DNA of 64,000 nt from the NCBI GenBank assembly GCA_052161645.1, contig CP197414.1. One strand, given 5' to 3'. A program made the position numbers and the translations under genes. The notes below the pieces were generated by a model that was not told where the DNA came from, made no database searches, and worked only from the letters and a program-made list of their open reading frames with translations. The DNA is from Laterigemmans sp052161645 (GTDB taxonomy: Bacteria > Planctomycetota > Planctomycetia > Pirellulales > Pirellulaceae). Below, one piece after another: positions 34,157 to 43,704 of the stretch (positions within the stretch are counted from its first letter, which is position 1; every line of letters starts with the position of its first letter).

Positions 34157-35305
34157 TTACAGAATCACCACGTTCTCATCGAGACCCTTGGGAAGACTGC
34201 ACAACACTTCGTGACCATCGTCGGTCACCAGGATGTCATCCTCGATCCGCACGCCCAGCTCGCCGGGAAGATAAATGCCAGGCTCGATCGTGATTACCAT
34301 ACCGGCCTCTAGCACTCCAGTGGAAATCCCGGCCAGACGTGGCGATTCGTGGACTTCCAGGCCAATCCCGTGTCCCAAACCGTGACCAAATTTCTCCCCG
34401 TAACCCGCTTTGCAAATGACATCTCTGGCGGCTGCGTCCACATCTTTCAGGGGGACGCCGGGGCGAATAGTGTCAATTGCGGCCAGCTGGGCTGCCAAGA
34501 CAACCGGATAGATTTCTTGCATTTTTTTCGTCGCCGGCCCTAGCGACAGCGTCCGCGTCATGTCACTGGTGTAGCCCTCATACTGGGCTCCCCAGTCGAT
34601 CAACAGGCCTTGCCCGTTACCAATCGGGAGATCGGCGGGATGATAATGGGGCAAAGCGCCGGCAGGTCCGGCGGCGATGATGGACGCGAAACCGACTCCT
34701 TCGCCACCAAAGGAGCGGATGGTCGCTTCCATTAAATGAGCGGCTTGCAACTCGGTCATGCTGGGTCGCAAAGAGGCTCGCAACACGGCGAATGCCCGCT
34801 CGGCACAATGGATCGCGTTGCGGATCGTTTGCAGTTCGCCCGCGTCCTTGATTAGCCTGAGTTGGGCCACCAACCCGCTGCTGGGGACAAACTGGTCGCT
34901 GCCCAGACCGGCTTGCTCCAGAGCTTCGCTCAGGCCGTGGAGTTGCGCCAGAGTCAACGAGTGATCCTCCACGCCGATTTGGTTCACTCCCAATTCAGCG
35001 ACCGCCTCGGCGACCAACTGGGGCATTAGCCTCTCCGGCCCGCGAATCATTGCCGGCAAATGCCCGCACTCCAGCTCCAGCTGCTGTTCATAGCGACGAT
35101 CGCTGAGCAGCGTGGCAGATTGGTGTGTGACCAACAAAAAGGTGCTGTCGCCGGTAAAGCCGGTCAAATAGCGAACATTGACAGGATCGGTAACCAATAG
35201 CGACTCCAGCTCGCGGGCCACGAGCGCCCCGCGAAGGGCATCAATTCGCCGCGTTTTTCCTGCTGTTTGCTGGTCTGAATCGGCTGGGGGTGCTGCTTCG
35301 GGCAT
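34157..35305 (-). CDS. M24-family aminopeptidase P-like protein (Xaa-Pro dipeptidase)
   Basis: 382 residues. An N-terminal creatinase-like domain (ARELESLLVTDPVNVRYLTGFTGDS) is followed by the pita-bread catalytic domain. All five metal ligands are visible: LIDWGAQYEGY and TSDMTRT (Asp, Asp), GHGLGHGIGLEVHE (His), MVITIEPGIY (Glu) and RIEDDI (Glu). These enzymes release the N-terminal residue next to proline. It lies 76 bases upstream of accB, the common pairing in planctomycetes and Bacilli. Confidence 0.9.
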   Translation of the reverse strand: MPEAAPPADSDQQTAGKTRRIDALRGALVARELESLLVTDPVNVRYLTGFTGDSTFLLVTHQSATLLSDRRYEQQLELECGHLPAMIRGPERLMPQLVAEAVAELGVNQIGVEDHSLTLAQLHGLSEALEQAGLGSDQFVPSSGLVAQLRLIKDAGELQTIRNAIHCAERAFAVLRASLRPSMTELQAAHLMEATIRSFGGEGVGFASIIAAGPAGALPHYHPADLPIGNGQGLLIDWGAQYEGYTSDMTRTLSLGPATKKMQEIYPVVLAAQLAAIDTIRPGVPLKDVDAAARDVICKAGYGEKFGHGLGHGIGLEVHESPRLAGISTGVLEAGMVITIEPGIYLPGELGVRIEDDILVTDDGHEVLCSLPKGLDENVVIL

Positions 35306-35502
35306 CGTTTTTTACTCGCCGGGCAGTGCGGTTGCGGATGGTGATGTTGGAAAGAATAGCAACTTTTGCTCGGCCGTCGCCTGGGTCAAGCTTTTCAAGG
35401 AGTGGTCAAACCTGCTATTTTCTTGGTCTATCGAGGCTCGCCCGTCCCGCCAGACGCCGCCGAGTTTGCCTGTCCCCTCCATTCGCTAGTGACTGATTGC
35501 CC

Positions 35503-36576
35503 GTGCCACACGCATCCATTGGCCCGATCGCGGTTCATTTCCCCGAACGGTTGGAGACAAACGACCAGTTACAAGCGGCGAATCCGAGTTGGGATTTGGA
35601 GCTGATCGCCTCGAAAACGGGAATTATGCAGCGACATATTGCCGCCCCAGATGAAACCGCTTCCGATTTGGCAGTCGCTGCCGCCGAAAAGTTATTCGCT
35701 CGCGAAAACATCGATCGGTCGAGCATCGATTTCTTGCTGTATTGCACGCAGACACCCGATTACCCGCTGCCCACCACCAGTTGCCTGGTGCAGGACCGGC
35801 TCGGTTTGCCGCACCATTGCGGGGCGCTCGATTTTAACCTTGGCTGTAGCGGGTTTGTGTACGGATTGGCGCTCGCCGAAGGCTTGATCTGCAGCGGATC
35901 GGCCAAACGGATTTTATTGTTAACGGCGGAGACTTACAGCAAGTACATCGATGAAAATGATCGCAGTTTGCGAACGATCTTTGGCGATGGCGCGGCGGCG
36001 ACGCTGATTGAGGCGGGGCCCCGGCAGACGCTCAGCGGATTTCGTTATGGGACCGATGGCAGTGGAGCCGATACGCTGCTGGTTTCTGACGGTGGTGCTC
36101 GCAGTGAGGCGGACCGATTGCAGCCTCGCCACCGCAAACGCTGGAAAAGCCGACTCTACATGGATGGCCCGTCGCTGATCAATTTTACCGTCGAAGCGGT
36201 CCCGCGACTGGTGGAACAGATTTTGACGCAGGAGAAATTGACCAGCGATGACATCGAAATTTTTCTCATGCATCAAGCGACCCGGAAAATGCTCGAGCAG
36301 CTGCAGCTGCGGATGGATATCCCCGAAACGCGGATGCCCATCGAGCTGGGTTATTGCGGTAACACCGTCTCGGCAACTTTGCCGATTCTGATCCACGATT
36401 TACGAGCGTCCGGGCGTTTACCGTGTGCCTCCAATGGGGCTAAGCAAGCCAGCGAGTCCCATGCGCTTAGCGAATCAGTGGTGGCAGGTGGGGCTGGTGA
36501 AGCTAGCGGAGCCGCCCACATGCTGGTTGGGTTTGGCGTCGGCTGGTCGTGGGCCGGTTGCGTTTGGCGACCATAA
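35503..36576 (+). CDS. 3-oxoacyl-ACP synthase III family protein (FabH-like)
   Basis: 357 residues from a GTG at 35503; a TTG at 35497 is the other option. The triad is complete: the nucleophile in NLGCSGFVYGL, His in FLMHQATRKM, and Asn in GYCGNTVSATLP. The enzyme condenses acyl-CoA with malonyl-ACP. Two features deviate: basic residues RPRHRKRWK around residue 205, and about 35 Ala/Ser/Gly residues inserted just before the final strand (PCASNGAKQASESHAL onward), where normal FabH goes straight to the VGFGVGWSWA end. It diverges from the M24 peptidase gene. It may be a primary FabH or an accessory synthase. Confidence 0.88.
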   Translation: MPHASIGPIAVHFPERLETNDQLQAANPSWDLELIASKTGIMQRHIAAPDETASDLAVAAAEKLFARENIDRSSIDFLLYCTQTPDYPLPTTSCLVQDRLGLPHHCGALDFNLGCSGFVYGLALAEGLICSGSAKRILLLTAETYSKYIDENDRSLRTIFGDGAAATLIEAGPRQTLSGFRYGTDGSGADTLLVSDGGARSEADRLQPRHRKRWKSRLYMDGPSLINFTVEAVPRLVEQILTQEKLTSDDIEIFLMHQATRKMLEQLQLRMDIPETRMPIELGYCGNTVSATLPILIHDLRASGRLPCASNGAKQASESHALSESVVAGGAGEASGAAHMLVGFGVGWSWAGCVWRP

Positions 36577-36640
36577 TTTTTGACCACCACGGCAATTCTT
36601 GACCACCACGGCCTGGATCTTGACCGTCGTGGCCTGTGGC
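36577..36640 (+). repeat. Short tandem repeat TTGACCACCACGGC
   Basis: Two exact copies and one changed copy (TTGACCGTCGTGGC) occur right after the FabH-like gene. The third copy is partly complementary to the first two, so hairpins are possible. No function is evident. The stretch up to 36768 contains no gene. Confidence 0.6.
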
Positions 36641-36768
36641 AAAACTTAACGCGGCGGCAACGATTTTTCCTGCTGCCGAGCCGACTTGGCTACGTTAACA
36701 TGATCGTTGCTCAGCGTTTTGACTGGCCGACAGGTTTCTCTTTTCCCTTCGCATGAGATTTCGCTGGT

Positions 36769-37317
36769 ATGCACGAATCGGTTCAAGGTCGCTTGTTGAT
36801 CGCATCACCAATGCTGAATGACCCCAATTTTTTTCGCAGCGTGGTCTACATTGCTCGACATGACGAGGAGGGCGCGCTTGGAGTGGTGCTGAACCGACCC
36901 AGCGATATGCAATTTGAGGATTTGCTTGAGGAGGCACGTGGCAAACGACCGCGGCGGAGCGACGTGATTTATTACGGTGGCCCGGTGGAAGGTCCATTAT
37001 TAGCATTGCACATGATGGAAAACGTGGGCGATCTCTGTGCCGACAAGATTTGGCTGACCAGCGATGATGACGACCTGATGCTGCTGGGCGATCGTCCCGA
37101 AATACCAGCTCGTTTTTTCACCGGCTACAGCGGCTGGGGTGAGCAACAATTGGAAGCCGAATTAGCAGCTGGCGGTTGGATGGTCGCTGAGCCGGAGCTG
37201 GACCATTTGTGGGCCGACAGTGGCGAAATCTGGGAACAAGCGGTTAAGCAGCAGGGGCATAACGTGCTCCGCGCCGTGCTTCCCGCAGCAGGCTGCGTCG
37301 ATCCTCAAGTGAATTAG
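36769..37317 (+). CDS. YqgE/AlgH family protein
   Basis: 182 residues. Conserved segments are QGRLLIASPMLNDPNFFRSVVYI, EGALGVVLNRPSD, and YYGGPVEGPLLALH. The family is widespread and structurally known but its biochemical function is unclear. The stop codon is directly followed by the TTG start of the metallophosphatase gene, so the pair is translationally coupled. Confidence 0.92.
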   Translation: MHESVQGRLLIASPMLNDPNFFRSVVYIARHDEEGALGVVLNRPSDMQFEDLLEEARGKRPRRSDVIYYGGPVEGPLLALHMMENVGDLCADKIWLTSDDDDLMLLGDRPEIPARFFTGYSGWGEQQLEAELAAGGWMVAEPELDHLWADSGEIWEQAVKQQGHNVLRAVLPAAGCVDPQVN

Positions 37318-38031
37318 TTGACCTTGGCCAGAACGATTGCGATCGGCGATATCCACGGCTGCAGCAAAGCGCTCCGCGGACTCTTGGAGGCGATTTCGCC
37401 TCAGTCTGACGATACGTTTATCTTGTTGGGGGATTACATCGACCGCGGCCCCGACAGCCGGGGAGTGGTGGACATCTTGGTCGAACTCCGCTCGATCTGC
37501 CAGGTCGTGCCGCTGCGAGGAAACCACGAAGTGATGTTCCTCGGCGTCCGCTGGGGCGGTTTGCCCGATGAGCACTGGAAACTGTCGGGAGGCCAAGCCA
37601 CGCTGGCCAGCTACGGGGGGGATTTATCGCGAGTGCCCGATAGCCACCTCGATTTCTTCAGCGGCTTGCGAGCTTTTCATGAAACGGATCGGGCAATCTT
37701 CGTGCACGCCGGTTATTTGCCGACGGTGAACATGCCGGACCAACCCGACCAATCACTCTACTGGGATCATCTGCCGGCGATCCCGCCGGGGCCGCATTGC
37801 AGCGGCAAAACGGTCTTCGTGGGCCACACGCCGCAAGGTTCCGGCATGCCGCTCGACCTGGGGCACCTAGTCTGCCTCGACACCTATTGCTTCGGCGGCC
37901 TGTGGCTGACCGCGATGGATGTAGCGACTCGCGAAACTTGGCAAGTCAGTTACCATGGGCACATGCGCCGGCGACCTTTCCAGTGGTTGCTCGATGCTTG
38001 GCACAGCCGCCGCAGAAAGACCCGCGGCTGA
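37318..38031 (+). CDS. Serine/threonine protein phosphatase 1-like metallophosphatase
   Basis: 237 residues, TTG start immediately after the previous stop. Metal and phosphate residues are present in GDIHGCSK, GDYIDRGPDSRG, RGNHEVMF, FVHAGY and VGHTP, so the calcineurin-like site is intact. Homologues include PrpA/PrpB-type phosphatases that remove phosphate from proteins or small esters. It is followed by the histidine kinase after 39 bases. Confidence 0.92.
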   Translation: MTLARTIAIGDIHGCSKALRGLLEAISPQSDDTFILLGDYIDRGPDSRGVVDILVELRSICQVVPLRGNHEVMFLGVRWGGLPDEHWKLSGGQATLASYGGDLSRVPDSHLDFFSGLRAFHETDRAIFVHAGYLPTVNMPDQPDQSLYWDHLPAIPPGPHCSGKTVFVGHTPQGSGMPLDLGHLVCLDTYCFGGLWLTAMDVATRETWQVSYHGHMRRRPFQWLLDAWHSRRRKTRG

Positions 38032-38070
38032 GGCAACACCCTCCTCGCGAGCACCGGACACACTCCCACG

Positions 38071-39597
38071 ATGGCATTCAACGCGACGCCCCAATACGCG
38101 TCGGCACTCCGCCTGTTCATCGCGATCCTTGCCCTGGGGGCTGTGATCGTGATCGGGGTCTGGATCAGCGTGCGGGTCAGCGCCCGCGGGGTTTCCAGCC
38201 CAGCGGTTAACTCTAATCCCCAGGCATTTGACCCCCAGCCACTCAGCCAGCAGGAACTGAGCGAACTTCGCGACGCGGTGGGACGCTCGGCCGGCTATGT
38301 GGTCCTGCTGTACGGCGCGATGGGCGTACCGATTACGGCGATCGTAATCGCGCTGCGTCATTTCCGTCGCACCCAGGAACTGGAGCAACTAGCCGATAAA
38401 GTGGCTTGGTTGGCTAGCGCTGACCTCCAAGAACCGCTCGATGTGCCGGCAGAACGTTCGCCGATGATGTACCGCATCTATCAACACATGGTCGATGCTC
38501 AAGAAGCGATTCGCCGCCGCTTGCAAAGTCTCGATGCGGAACGGCGGCGGGGATTTCAAGTCTTGGGGCACATGACCGACGGGGTGTTAGCGGTCAGCGC
38601 CGAACGTCGCGTGGTGCTGTTAAATCCGGCCGCCATCCGCCTGCTCGGGCTGCTCCGCCAGAGCCTACTGGGACGCCGCCTCGCCGAGGTGGTTCGCATT
38701 CCGCAGATCGTGGCCGCCGTGGACAAAGTGCTGGCCGGCGGCGGTCCCGAGTATGTCGAATTTGATCTCCCCAGCGACAAAACGCGGACGTTGCGGCTGC
38801 AAGCAATTGAGTTGCCATCGGAAGGTAATTCGGGCGTGTTGGTGACGATCCGTGATGAAACTCAAGTCAAACACCTGGAACGCATGCGGCGGGAATTCAT
38901 CGCCAACGTTTCGCACGAGCTGAAAACTCCACTGGCTGCCGTGCGGGGTTACGCGGAGACATTGCAGCTCGGTGCCAAAGAAGATCCCGAGACGTGCACG
39001 CATTTTCTGCAGCAAATCGATGTCCAGTCGCTCCGCTTGGAACGCTTGATCAACGACATGTTGCAATTGGCCCGCGCTCAAACGGGCAGCGAAAATCTGA
39101 TTCTCGGCAGTGTCCCGCTGGGACCGGTGCTGAACGAATCAGTGCTGACTTACGAACCGATTGCCACTGCGCGGCAGCTGACCATGGAGTACGAGCCACC
39201 GCCGGAGAACGCCGCGGTATTTGTCGATCGCGAAGCTTTGCTGACAATCGCCAACAACCTGTTGGGCAATGCCGTGCGTTACACCCCCGAGGGTGGCCAT
39301 GTGAAGTTGAGCGTTCGCGACGAGCTCAATCGTTGGTTGATCAGCGTCAGTGACGATGGCCTGGGGATTCCGCTGGCCGATCAGGAACGCATTTTCGAGC
39401 GTTTTTACCGCGTCGAAAAAGCTCGCGACGCAACTCGCGGCGGCACCGGTTTGGGGTTGGCCATCGTCAAAAACTTAGTCAGCGCCCTGGCGGGCGAAGT
39501 CCGTTTATCGAGCACCCCCGGTGTGGGCTCTACGTTCGAGGTGTTGTTGCCAAAGGCAGTCGGGGGCTCCCAGCAGCCACTCTCCCCCAGTCCTTGA
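38071..39597 (+). CDS. Membrane sensor histidine kinase, PhoR-like
   Basis: 508 residues. Membrane helices near 11-34 and 75-95 frame a short outer loop. A PAS domain occupies about 150-250 (GFQVLGHMTDGVLAV start), followed by the dimerisation domain with phospho-accepting His in FIANVSHELKTPLAAVRGY and the ATPase domain with N box NNLLGNAVRYTP, SDDGLGIPLADQERIFERFYRV and GGTGLGLAIVKNL. The kinase lies upstream of its regulator, 175 bases away. The pair resembles phosphate-type PhoR-PhoB, but no phosphate uptake genes are here. Confidence 0.93.
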   Translation: MAFNATPQYASALRLFIAILALGAVIVIGVWISVRVSARGVSSPAVNSNPQAFDPQPLSQQELSELRDAVGRSAGYVVLLYGAMGVPITAIVIALRHFRRTQELEQLADKVAWLASADLQEPLDVPAERSPMMYRIYQHMVDAQEAIRRRLQSLDAERRRGFQVLGHMTDGVLAVSAERRVVLLNPAAIRLLGLLRQSLLGRRLAEVVRIPQIVAAVDKVLAGGGPEYVEFDLPSDKTRTLRLQAIELPSEGNSGVLVTIRDETQVKHLERMRREFIANVSHELKTPLAAVRGYAETLQLGAKEDPETCTHFLQQIDVQSLRLERLINDMLQLARAQTGSENLILGSVPLGPVLNESVLTYEPIATARQLTMEYEPPPENAAVFVDREALLTIANNLLGNAVRYTPEGGHVKLSVRDELNRWLISVSDDGLGIPLADQERIFERFYRVEKARDATRGGTGLGLAIVKNLVSALAGEVRLSSTPGVGSTFEVLLPKAVGGSQQPLSPSP

Positions 39598-39772
39598 ACA
39601 CCCCAGCCAGTTCACCACCTAGCCGGGCTATCCGTTTCACCGTTTCTTCAAGGTAATTTAACGCGAGCGATGGCAAGTAGGGGCTGGTCAATCGTTGGTC
39701 ATTGACGAACATATGACTTGAGAATTTGCTCCACACAGTTTTAAAACATAACGACCAAGCAAACGGGTATTT

Positions 39773-40468
39773 ATGACAAAGGCAAAAGTCCTGTTGGTGG
39801 AGGACGACCGCGGCTTGGCGGAAGTGGTCGATTACAACCTCAAGCGTGCCGGCTATGAAGTATTTCGTGCCCATGATGGCCGCGACGGCCTCACCCAGGC
39901 TCAGTTGAAACTGCCTGACCTGATTCTGCTCGATGTGATGTTGCCCGTGATGGACGGGATCGAAGTCTGCCGCAATTTGCGAGCCTCCGATGAAACGCAT
40001 GACCTGTTGGTGATGATGCTCACCGCGCGCACCGAAGAGACCGACGAGTTGGTCGGTTTTTCCGTGGGCGCTGACGATTACGTGACCAAACCGTTCAGCG
40101 TGGCGGTGCTGCTGCAACGGATTCGCGCCCTGTTGCGACGACGACAAGATGGCAACGAAAACCGCACGACCGTTTCCAGTCAGGGAATCTTGGTCGACCA
40201 CCGCCGCCACGTGGCAACGGTGGATGACCAAAAACTGCGGCTCACGCGGAGCGAGTTTCGTTTGCTCTCGACCATGATTCGCCAACCGGGTCGAGCTTTC
40301 GACCGCAGCGAATTAATCGACGCGGCGCTCGGCGAAGATACCATGGTGCTGGAACGCACGATCGACGTGCACATTCGCGCCCTGCGAAAGAAGCTGGGCC
40401 AACACGCTGATTTGATCGAAACGGTTCGCGGCGTCGGTTACCGCTTCCGCGAACCTGAGAATGAATGA
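39773..40468 (+). CDS. Response regulator, OmpR/PhoB family
   Basis: 231 residues. The receiver has LVEDDRG, the phospho-acceptor Asp in LILLDVMLPVMDG, Thr in MLTARTEE and Lys in TKPFSV. The winged-helix domain ends RTIDVHIRALRKKLG and VRGVGYRFREP. It is the partner of the kinase just upstream and should activate or repress transcription after phosphorylation. Confidence 0.94.
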   Translation: MTKAKVLLVEDDRGLAEVVDYNLKRAGYEVFRAHDGRDGLTQAQLKLPDLILLDVMLPVMDGIEVCRNLRASDETHDLLVMMLTARTEETDELVGFSVGADDYVTKPFSVAVLLQRIRALLRRRQDGNENRTTVSSQGILVDHRRHVATVDDQKLRLTRSEFRLLSTMIRQPGRAFDRSELIDAALGEDTMVLERTIDVHIRALRKKLGQHADLIETVRGVGYRFREPENE

Positions 40469-40528
40469 TCCTCAGCCCTTGCGGCTGGGATGTTGTCACT
40501 GGGACACTGTGACTGGGTCACGCCCCTT

Positions 40529-40999
40529 TTAGCGACTCGTCGTTTCTGATGCTTGCGCGAGTTGCTCAACCGCGTAGGGATTGGTTTGAATCGGAGCCAA
40601 TTTGACGCTCCGCACCGGGGGGACGTCGGCGATGGTGTCGGCGGGTATGTCGACCGCCAATTCACAGTGGGGGTTCATCATCGGAGGCCTTTGCGGAGGC
40701 CGGACGAATTCGGCTCCCGGTCGGGTTTGATAACCACGGCCAGCTTCGACCAGTGGCAGTGAAGCAAACGGACTGGCACCGTAGGGTCGATAGTGGCGTT
40801 GGCCGTAGTACACTGGTGGGTTAACAGCAAAATAGGGCGGCGTTCGCACCGAGGTGCTGTAACGAATTCCGTAGGGCTGGTAAAACCCCATGCCGAACGG
40901 GAATCCGTTAAAGCTGGCGGGATTGCCAGCGGATGCTTGGGGCGATCCGCTGCCAATGACCAGCAAGGCGACCGCGGGGAGCAATATACGACGTAACAT
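40529..40999 (-). CDS. Small secreted Tyr/Pro-rich protein of unknown function
   Basis: 156 residues from the ATG at 40999, which has AGAGG at good spacing; a longer reading from 41059 has no such site. A signal peptide (LRRILLPAVALLVIGSGSPQASA) is followed by repeats of Gly/Tyr/Pro/Phe (GFPFGMGFYQPYG, VNPPVYYGQRHYRPYG). I know of similar small exported proteins in planctomycetes but not of a function. It is convergent with the response regulator gene. Confidence 0.8.
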   Translation of the reverse strand: MLRRILLPAVALLVIGSGSPQASAGNPASFNGFPFGMGFYQPYGIRYSTSVRTPPYFAVNPPVYYGQRHYRPYGASPFASLPLVEAGRGYQTRPGAEFVRPPQRPPMMNPHCELAVDIPADTIADVPPVRSVKLAPIQTNPYAVEQLAQASETTSR

Positions 41000-41163
41000 G
41001 GCAGCCTCTGGAAAATTTTGTGTAAAAACCGTTCGCCACGGCAACTGCCGTCCGAACAACTCCCCCGATTACTCTGACCGTAATCGCCCCCGCTGGTAAT
41101 TACAACGTTTTCCTTACCCGACTGCTCTCCGCATTTGAGCTCCTCGCCCCGATAACCGTTAGA

Positions 41164-42312
41164 ATGCGAATAACCTGTGTCATTCACTCGTTGCAAGGCG
41201 GTGGGGCGGAACGCCTGCTGGCCGGCCTAGCAAATCGCTTGGCTGCCACGCACCAAGTCAGCTTGCTGACACTCCAGCGGTCCGAATTCGACTCCTACGA
41301 GGTTGCCAACAACGTGCAACGACGGGGGCTCGATTTAATGGGGACCAGTCAAGGGTTATTCAGCGGATTGCGGAACAACGTTCGTAGAATTCGCGTTCTC
41401 AGGCGGGCCATCGCTGCCAGCCAACCCGACGTCGTGCTCAGCTTTTGCGACCAAACCAACGTCTTGACTTTGGCCGCTTGCATTGGCTTGCAAACTTCGC
41501 GGGGCTCGTTGCCCGTGGTCATTTCCGAACACACCGATCCGCGACATCAACCACTCCCGCGACCTTGGGCTTGGCTGCGAAAAAAACTCTATCCTCGTGC
41601 CGCGGCGGCGATCGCCCTGACGTCTGCGACCGCCGCTGTGGTGGCCGCTTGGACGGGAAGCCAAGTCACGGTGATCCCGCCGGCGATCGATCGCCCCCAG
41701 CAGCCAATAACAAGCGGGCCAATAACATTGAGCGATTCAGCAAATACAGCAGAGCCAGCTCCGGAGGGGCGTTTCCGTTGGCTGTGTCTCGGCAGGCTTT
41801 CCTGGGAAAAAGGGTTCGAGCGGGCGTTGGCCGCATTTGCCCAGGCCGCTGAACAGTTTCCCCTGGCGACGTTAACGATCGCCGGGGAGGGTGCTGAACG
41901 TGAGCGGTTGCAAGCCTTGGCAGCAGAACTGGGAGTGACCGAGCGGGTCGATTTCACCGGTTGGGTCACCGACGTGCCCGCTTTGCTGGCGAACCACGGC
42001 GGTTTTTTGCTCAGCAGTCATTACGAAGGGTTTCCGCTGAGTCTGCTCGAAGCGATGTCCCGGGGACTGGCTTGCGTGGCGATGGATTGTCAAAGCGGTC
42101 CCAGCGAAGTCTTGCGCGATGGCCAGAACGGGCGACTGGTGCCGGCGGGGGACGTGTCGGCAATGACCGTGGCGATGCGTCAGATCATGTCCGATCCGCA
42201 ACTCGCTCAGCGTCTGGGAGCGGCTGCCAGAGCTTTGGGGCCGCAGTTCGATTGGCCCGCCTTCACCGCCGCTCACGAAAGTTTGCTCAAGGCTGCGGCC
42301 GAAATCGGCTAG
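41164..42312 (+). CDS. Glycosyltransferase family 4 (GT-B fold)
   Basis: 382 residues starting MRITCVIHSLQGGGAERLL, the GT4 nucleotide-sugar glycine loop. The donor-binding half contains LGRLSWEKGFERAL, IAGEGAERERLQALA and the EX7E region HYEGFPLSLLEAMSRG. The sugar and acceptor are not predictable. The end overlaps the trmL end by four bases in the opposite direction. Confidence 0.9.
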   Translation: MRITCVIHSLQGGGAERLLAGLANRLAATHQVSLLTLQRSEFDSYEVANNVQRRGLDLMGTSQGLFSGLRNNVRRIRVLRRAIAASQPDVVLSFCDQTNVLTLAACIGLQTSRGSLPVVISEHTDPRHQPLPRPWAWLRKKLYPRAAAAIALTSATAAVVAAWTGSQVTVIPPAIDRPQQPITSGPITLSDSANTAEPAPEGRFRWLCLGRLSWEKGFERALAAFAQAAEQFPLATLTIAGEGAERERLQALAAELGVTERVDFTGWVTDVPALLANHGGFLLSSHYEGFPLSLLEAMSRGLACVAMDCQSGPSEVLRDGQNGRLVPAGDVSAMTVAMRQIMSDPQLAQRLGAAARALGPQFDWPAFTAAHESLLKAAAEIG

Positions 42313-42899
42313 GCGTCGGTCACTGGCTGGCGGCAGCACTGGCGGACGACTTCGTAGAGCGCCACGGCGACCGTGTTGGCCAAATTCAGGCTCCGCACCA
42401 AGGGTGTCGTCGGCAGCCTTAAAGCTTGTGGACCAGCTTGTTCTCGCATGGTTGCGGGCAATCCGCTGGTCTCGCTGCCAAACACCAACACGTCCCCGCG
42501 CTGAAACTCGACGGACCAGATCGATCGGGTGGCAAACCGGCTGAAGTACCAGTATTGGCGTGGTGGTTGCGGGGGCAATTCCTGCTGCAACGCTTGCCAA
42601 TCATCGACGGCATGAAAGTCGAGATGTTGCCAATAGTCGAGTCCGGCGCGGCGGACCGCGCGGGCGTCAAACTGAAAAGCTGCCGGACGCACAATCCACA
42701 GCGAGGCTCCGGTGGCGACGCAAGAGCGGCCAATATTGCCTGTATTTTGCGGGATTTCAGGTTGGTAAAGGACGACGTGGGCCAAAGGGGACGCGGGGCC
42801 GGGTTGGTCGATTACAATGGGCACCTGGTCGGCTTGCGGCGAGCTAGCATCGCGTGCAAGACTATCGGCCAGCTTCCCAGTTTCCTTGTCTCGCCGCAT
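42309..42899 (-). CDS. trmL: tRNA 2'-O-methyltransferase, TrmL type (SPOUT)
   Basis: 196 residues from an ATG at 42899. An ATG at 42923 would overlap the divergent gene start, and a GTG at 42824 would leave 171 residues, closer to the usual 155-160. The SPOUT domain is clear: HVVLYQPEIPQNTGNIGRSC, LVFGSETSGLP and RSLNLANTVAVALYEVVRQ, which form the trefoil-knot SAM site. TrmL methylates the ribose at the wobble base of tRNA-Leu species. The N-terminal 35 residues are poorly conserved and may not be translated. Confidence 0.9.
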   Translation of the reverse strand: MRRDKETGKLADSLARDASSPQADQVPIVIDQPGPASPLAHVVLYQPEIPQNTGNIGRSCVATGASLWIVRPAAFQFDARAVRRAGLDYWQHLDFHAVDDWQALQQELPPQPPRQYWYFSRFATRSIWSVEFQRGDVLVFGSETSGLPATMREQAGPQALRLPTTPLVRSLNLANTVAVALYEVVRQCCRQPVTDA

Positions 42900-42921
42900 C
42901 TTTTCTGATTTCGAATTCTCC

Positions 42922-43617
42922 ATGTCGATCCAAGTTACCTGCCCCGGCTGCCTGACGCGATTCCAGGTCAATGACAAATTTGCTGGGAAAAAAGGCCCTT
43001 GCCCCAAATGCAAGGCCGAGATCATGATTCCGGATAAATCGGACGAGGTGGTGATCCACGCGCCCGAACACTCCGGTCCTAAGGATAGCCAGGGACGCTC
43101 GGTCTTGAAACCGATCGAGCGGGAAGAAGTTCGCATTACCCGCTGGGGCTTGATCGCCGTGTTGGGGGCGATCGTTTGTTCCCTGGCAATCGCCATCGGG
43201 TTGCGATTTACCGGCGAAGTCTCACTGGTGCTCCGCGTGCTGGGAGCGATCCTGTTTGCCCCCGCCCTGATTTTCGCGGGTTACACCTTTGCCCGCGATC
43301 AAGAACTGGCCCCCTACCGTGGCCGTGAATTATGGATTCGCGTTGGCATCACTTCGCTGGTCTGCGCCGGCTTGTGGTTGATTTACGCTTTCATTCCCAG
43401 CTACCTGTTCGACTACCGGCAAGCGGCCGAAGCACCCTATTGGCTCGCGGGCGTGACGATCAGTGCCATGATGGCCTTGGGAGCACTGGCCGCCCTGGCC
43501 GCTTTTGAACTCGAGTTTACCGGCGGTCTAGTCATCTCAGCGCTCTACTTCATCGGCACGCTCGGACTCGCCTGGCTGGCCGGTATTCAACTCGCCGGGC
43601 TCGAGCTGGCGGGCTGA
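42922..43617 (+). CDS. Zinc-ribbon membrane protein of unknown function
   Basis: 231 residues. The N-terminus SIQVTCPGCLTRFQVNDKFAGKKGPCPKCKAEI holds two CxxC pairs that can bind zinc, a pattern seen in planctomycete proteins of the MJ0042 kind. Four or five membrane helices follow (about 75-95, 98-120, 140-160, 170-190, 205-225). No enzyme motif is visible. It starts beside the divergent trmL gene. Confidence 0.85.
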   Translation: MSIQVTCPGCLTRFQVNDKFAGKKGPCPKCKAEIMIPDKSDEVVIHAPEHSGPKDSQGRSVLKPIEREEVRITRWGLIAVLGAIVCSLAIAIGLRFTGEVSLVLRVLGAILFAPALIFAGYTFARDQELAPYRGRELWIRVGITSLVCAGLWLIYAFIPSYLFDYRQAAEAPYWLAGVTISAMMALGALAALAAFELEFTGGLVISALYFIGTLGLAWLAGIQLAGLELAG

Positions 43618-43704
43618 TCAGGAAAACCAAAACACCCCTCCGGCAAAGCTAGCCAGCGGTTTTGCCCTTGACGCCTGCGGGCGAGATCGCCGATTGCCTA
43701 TTTC

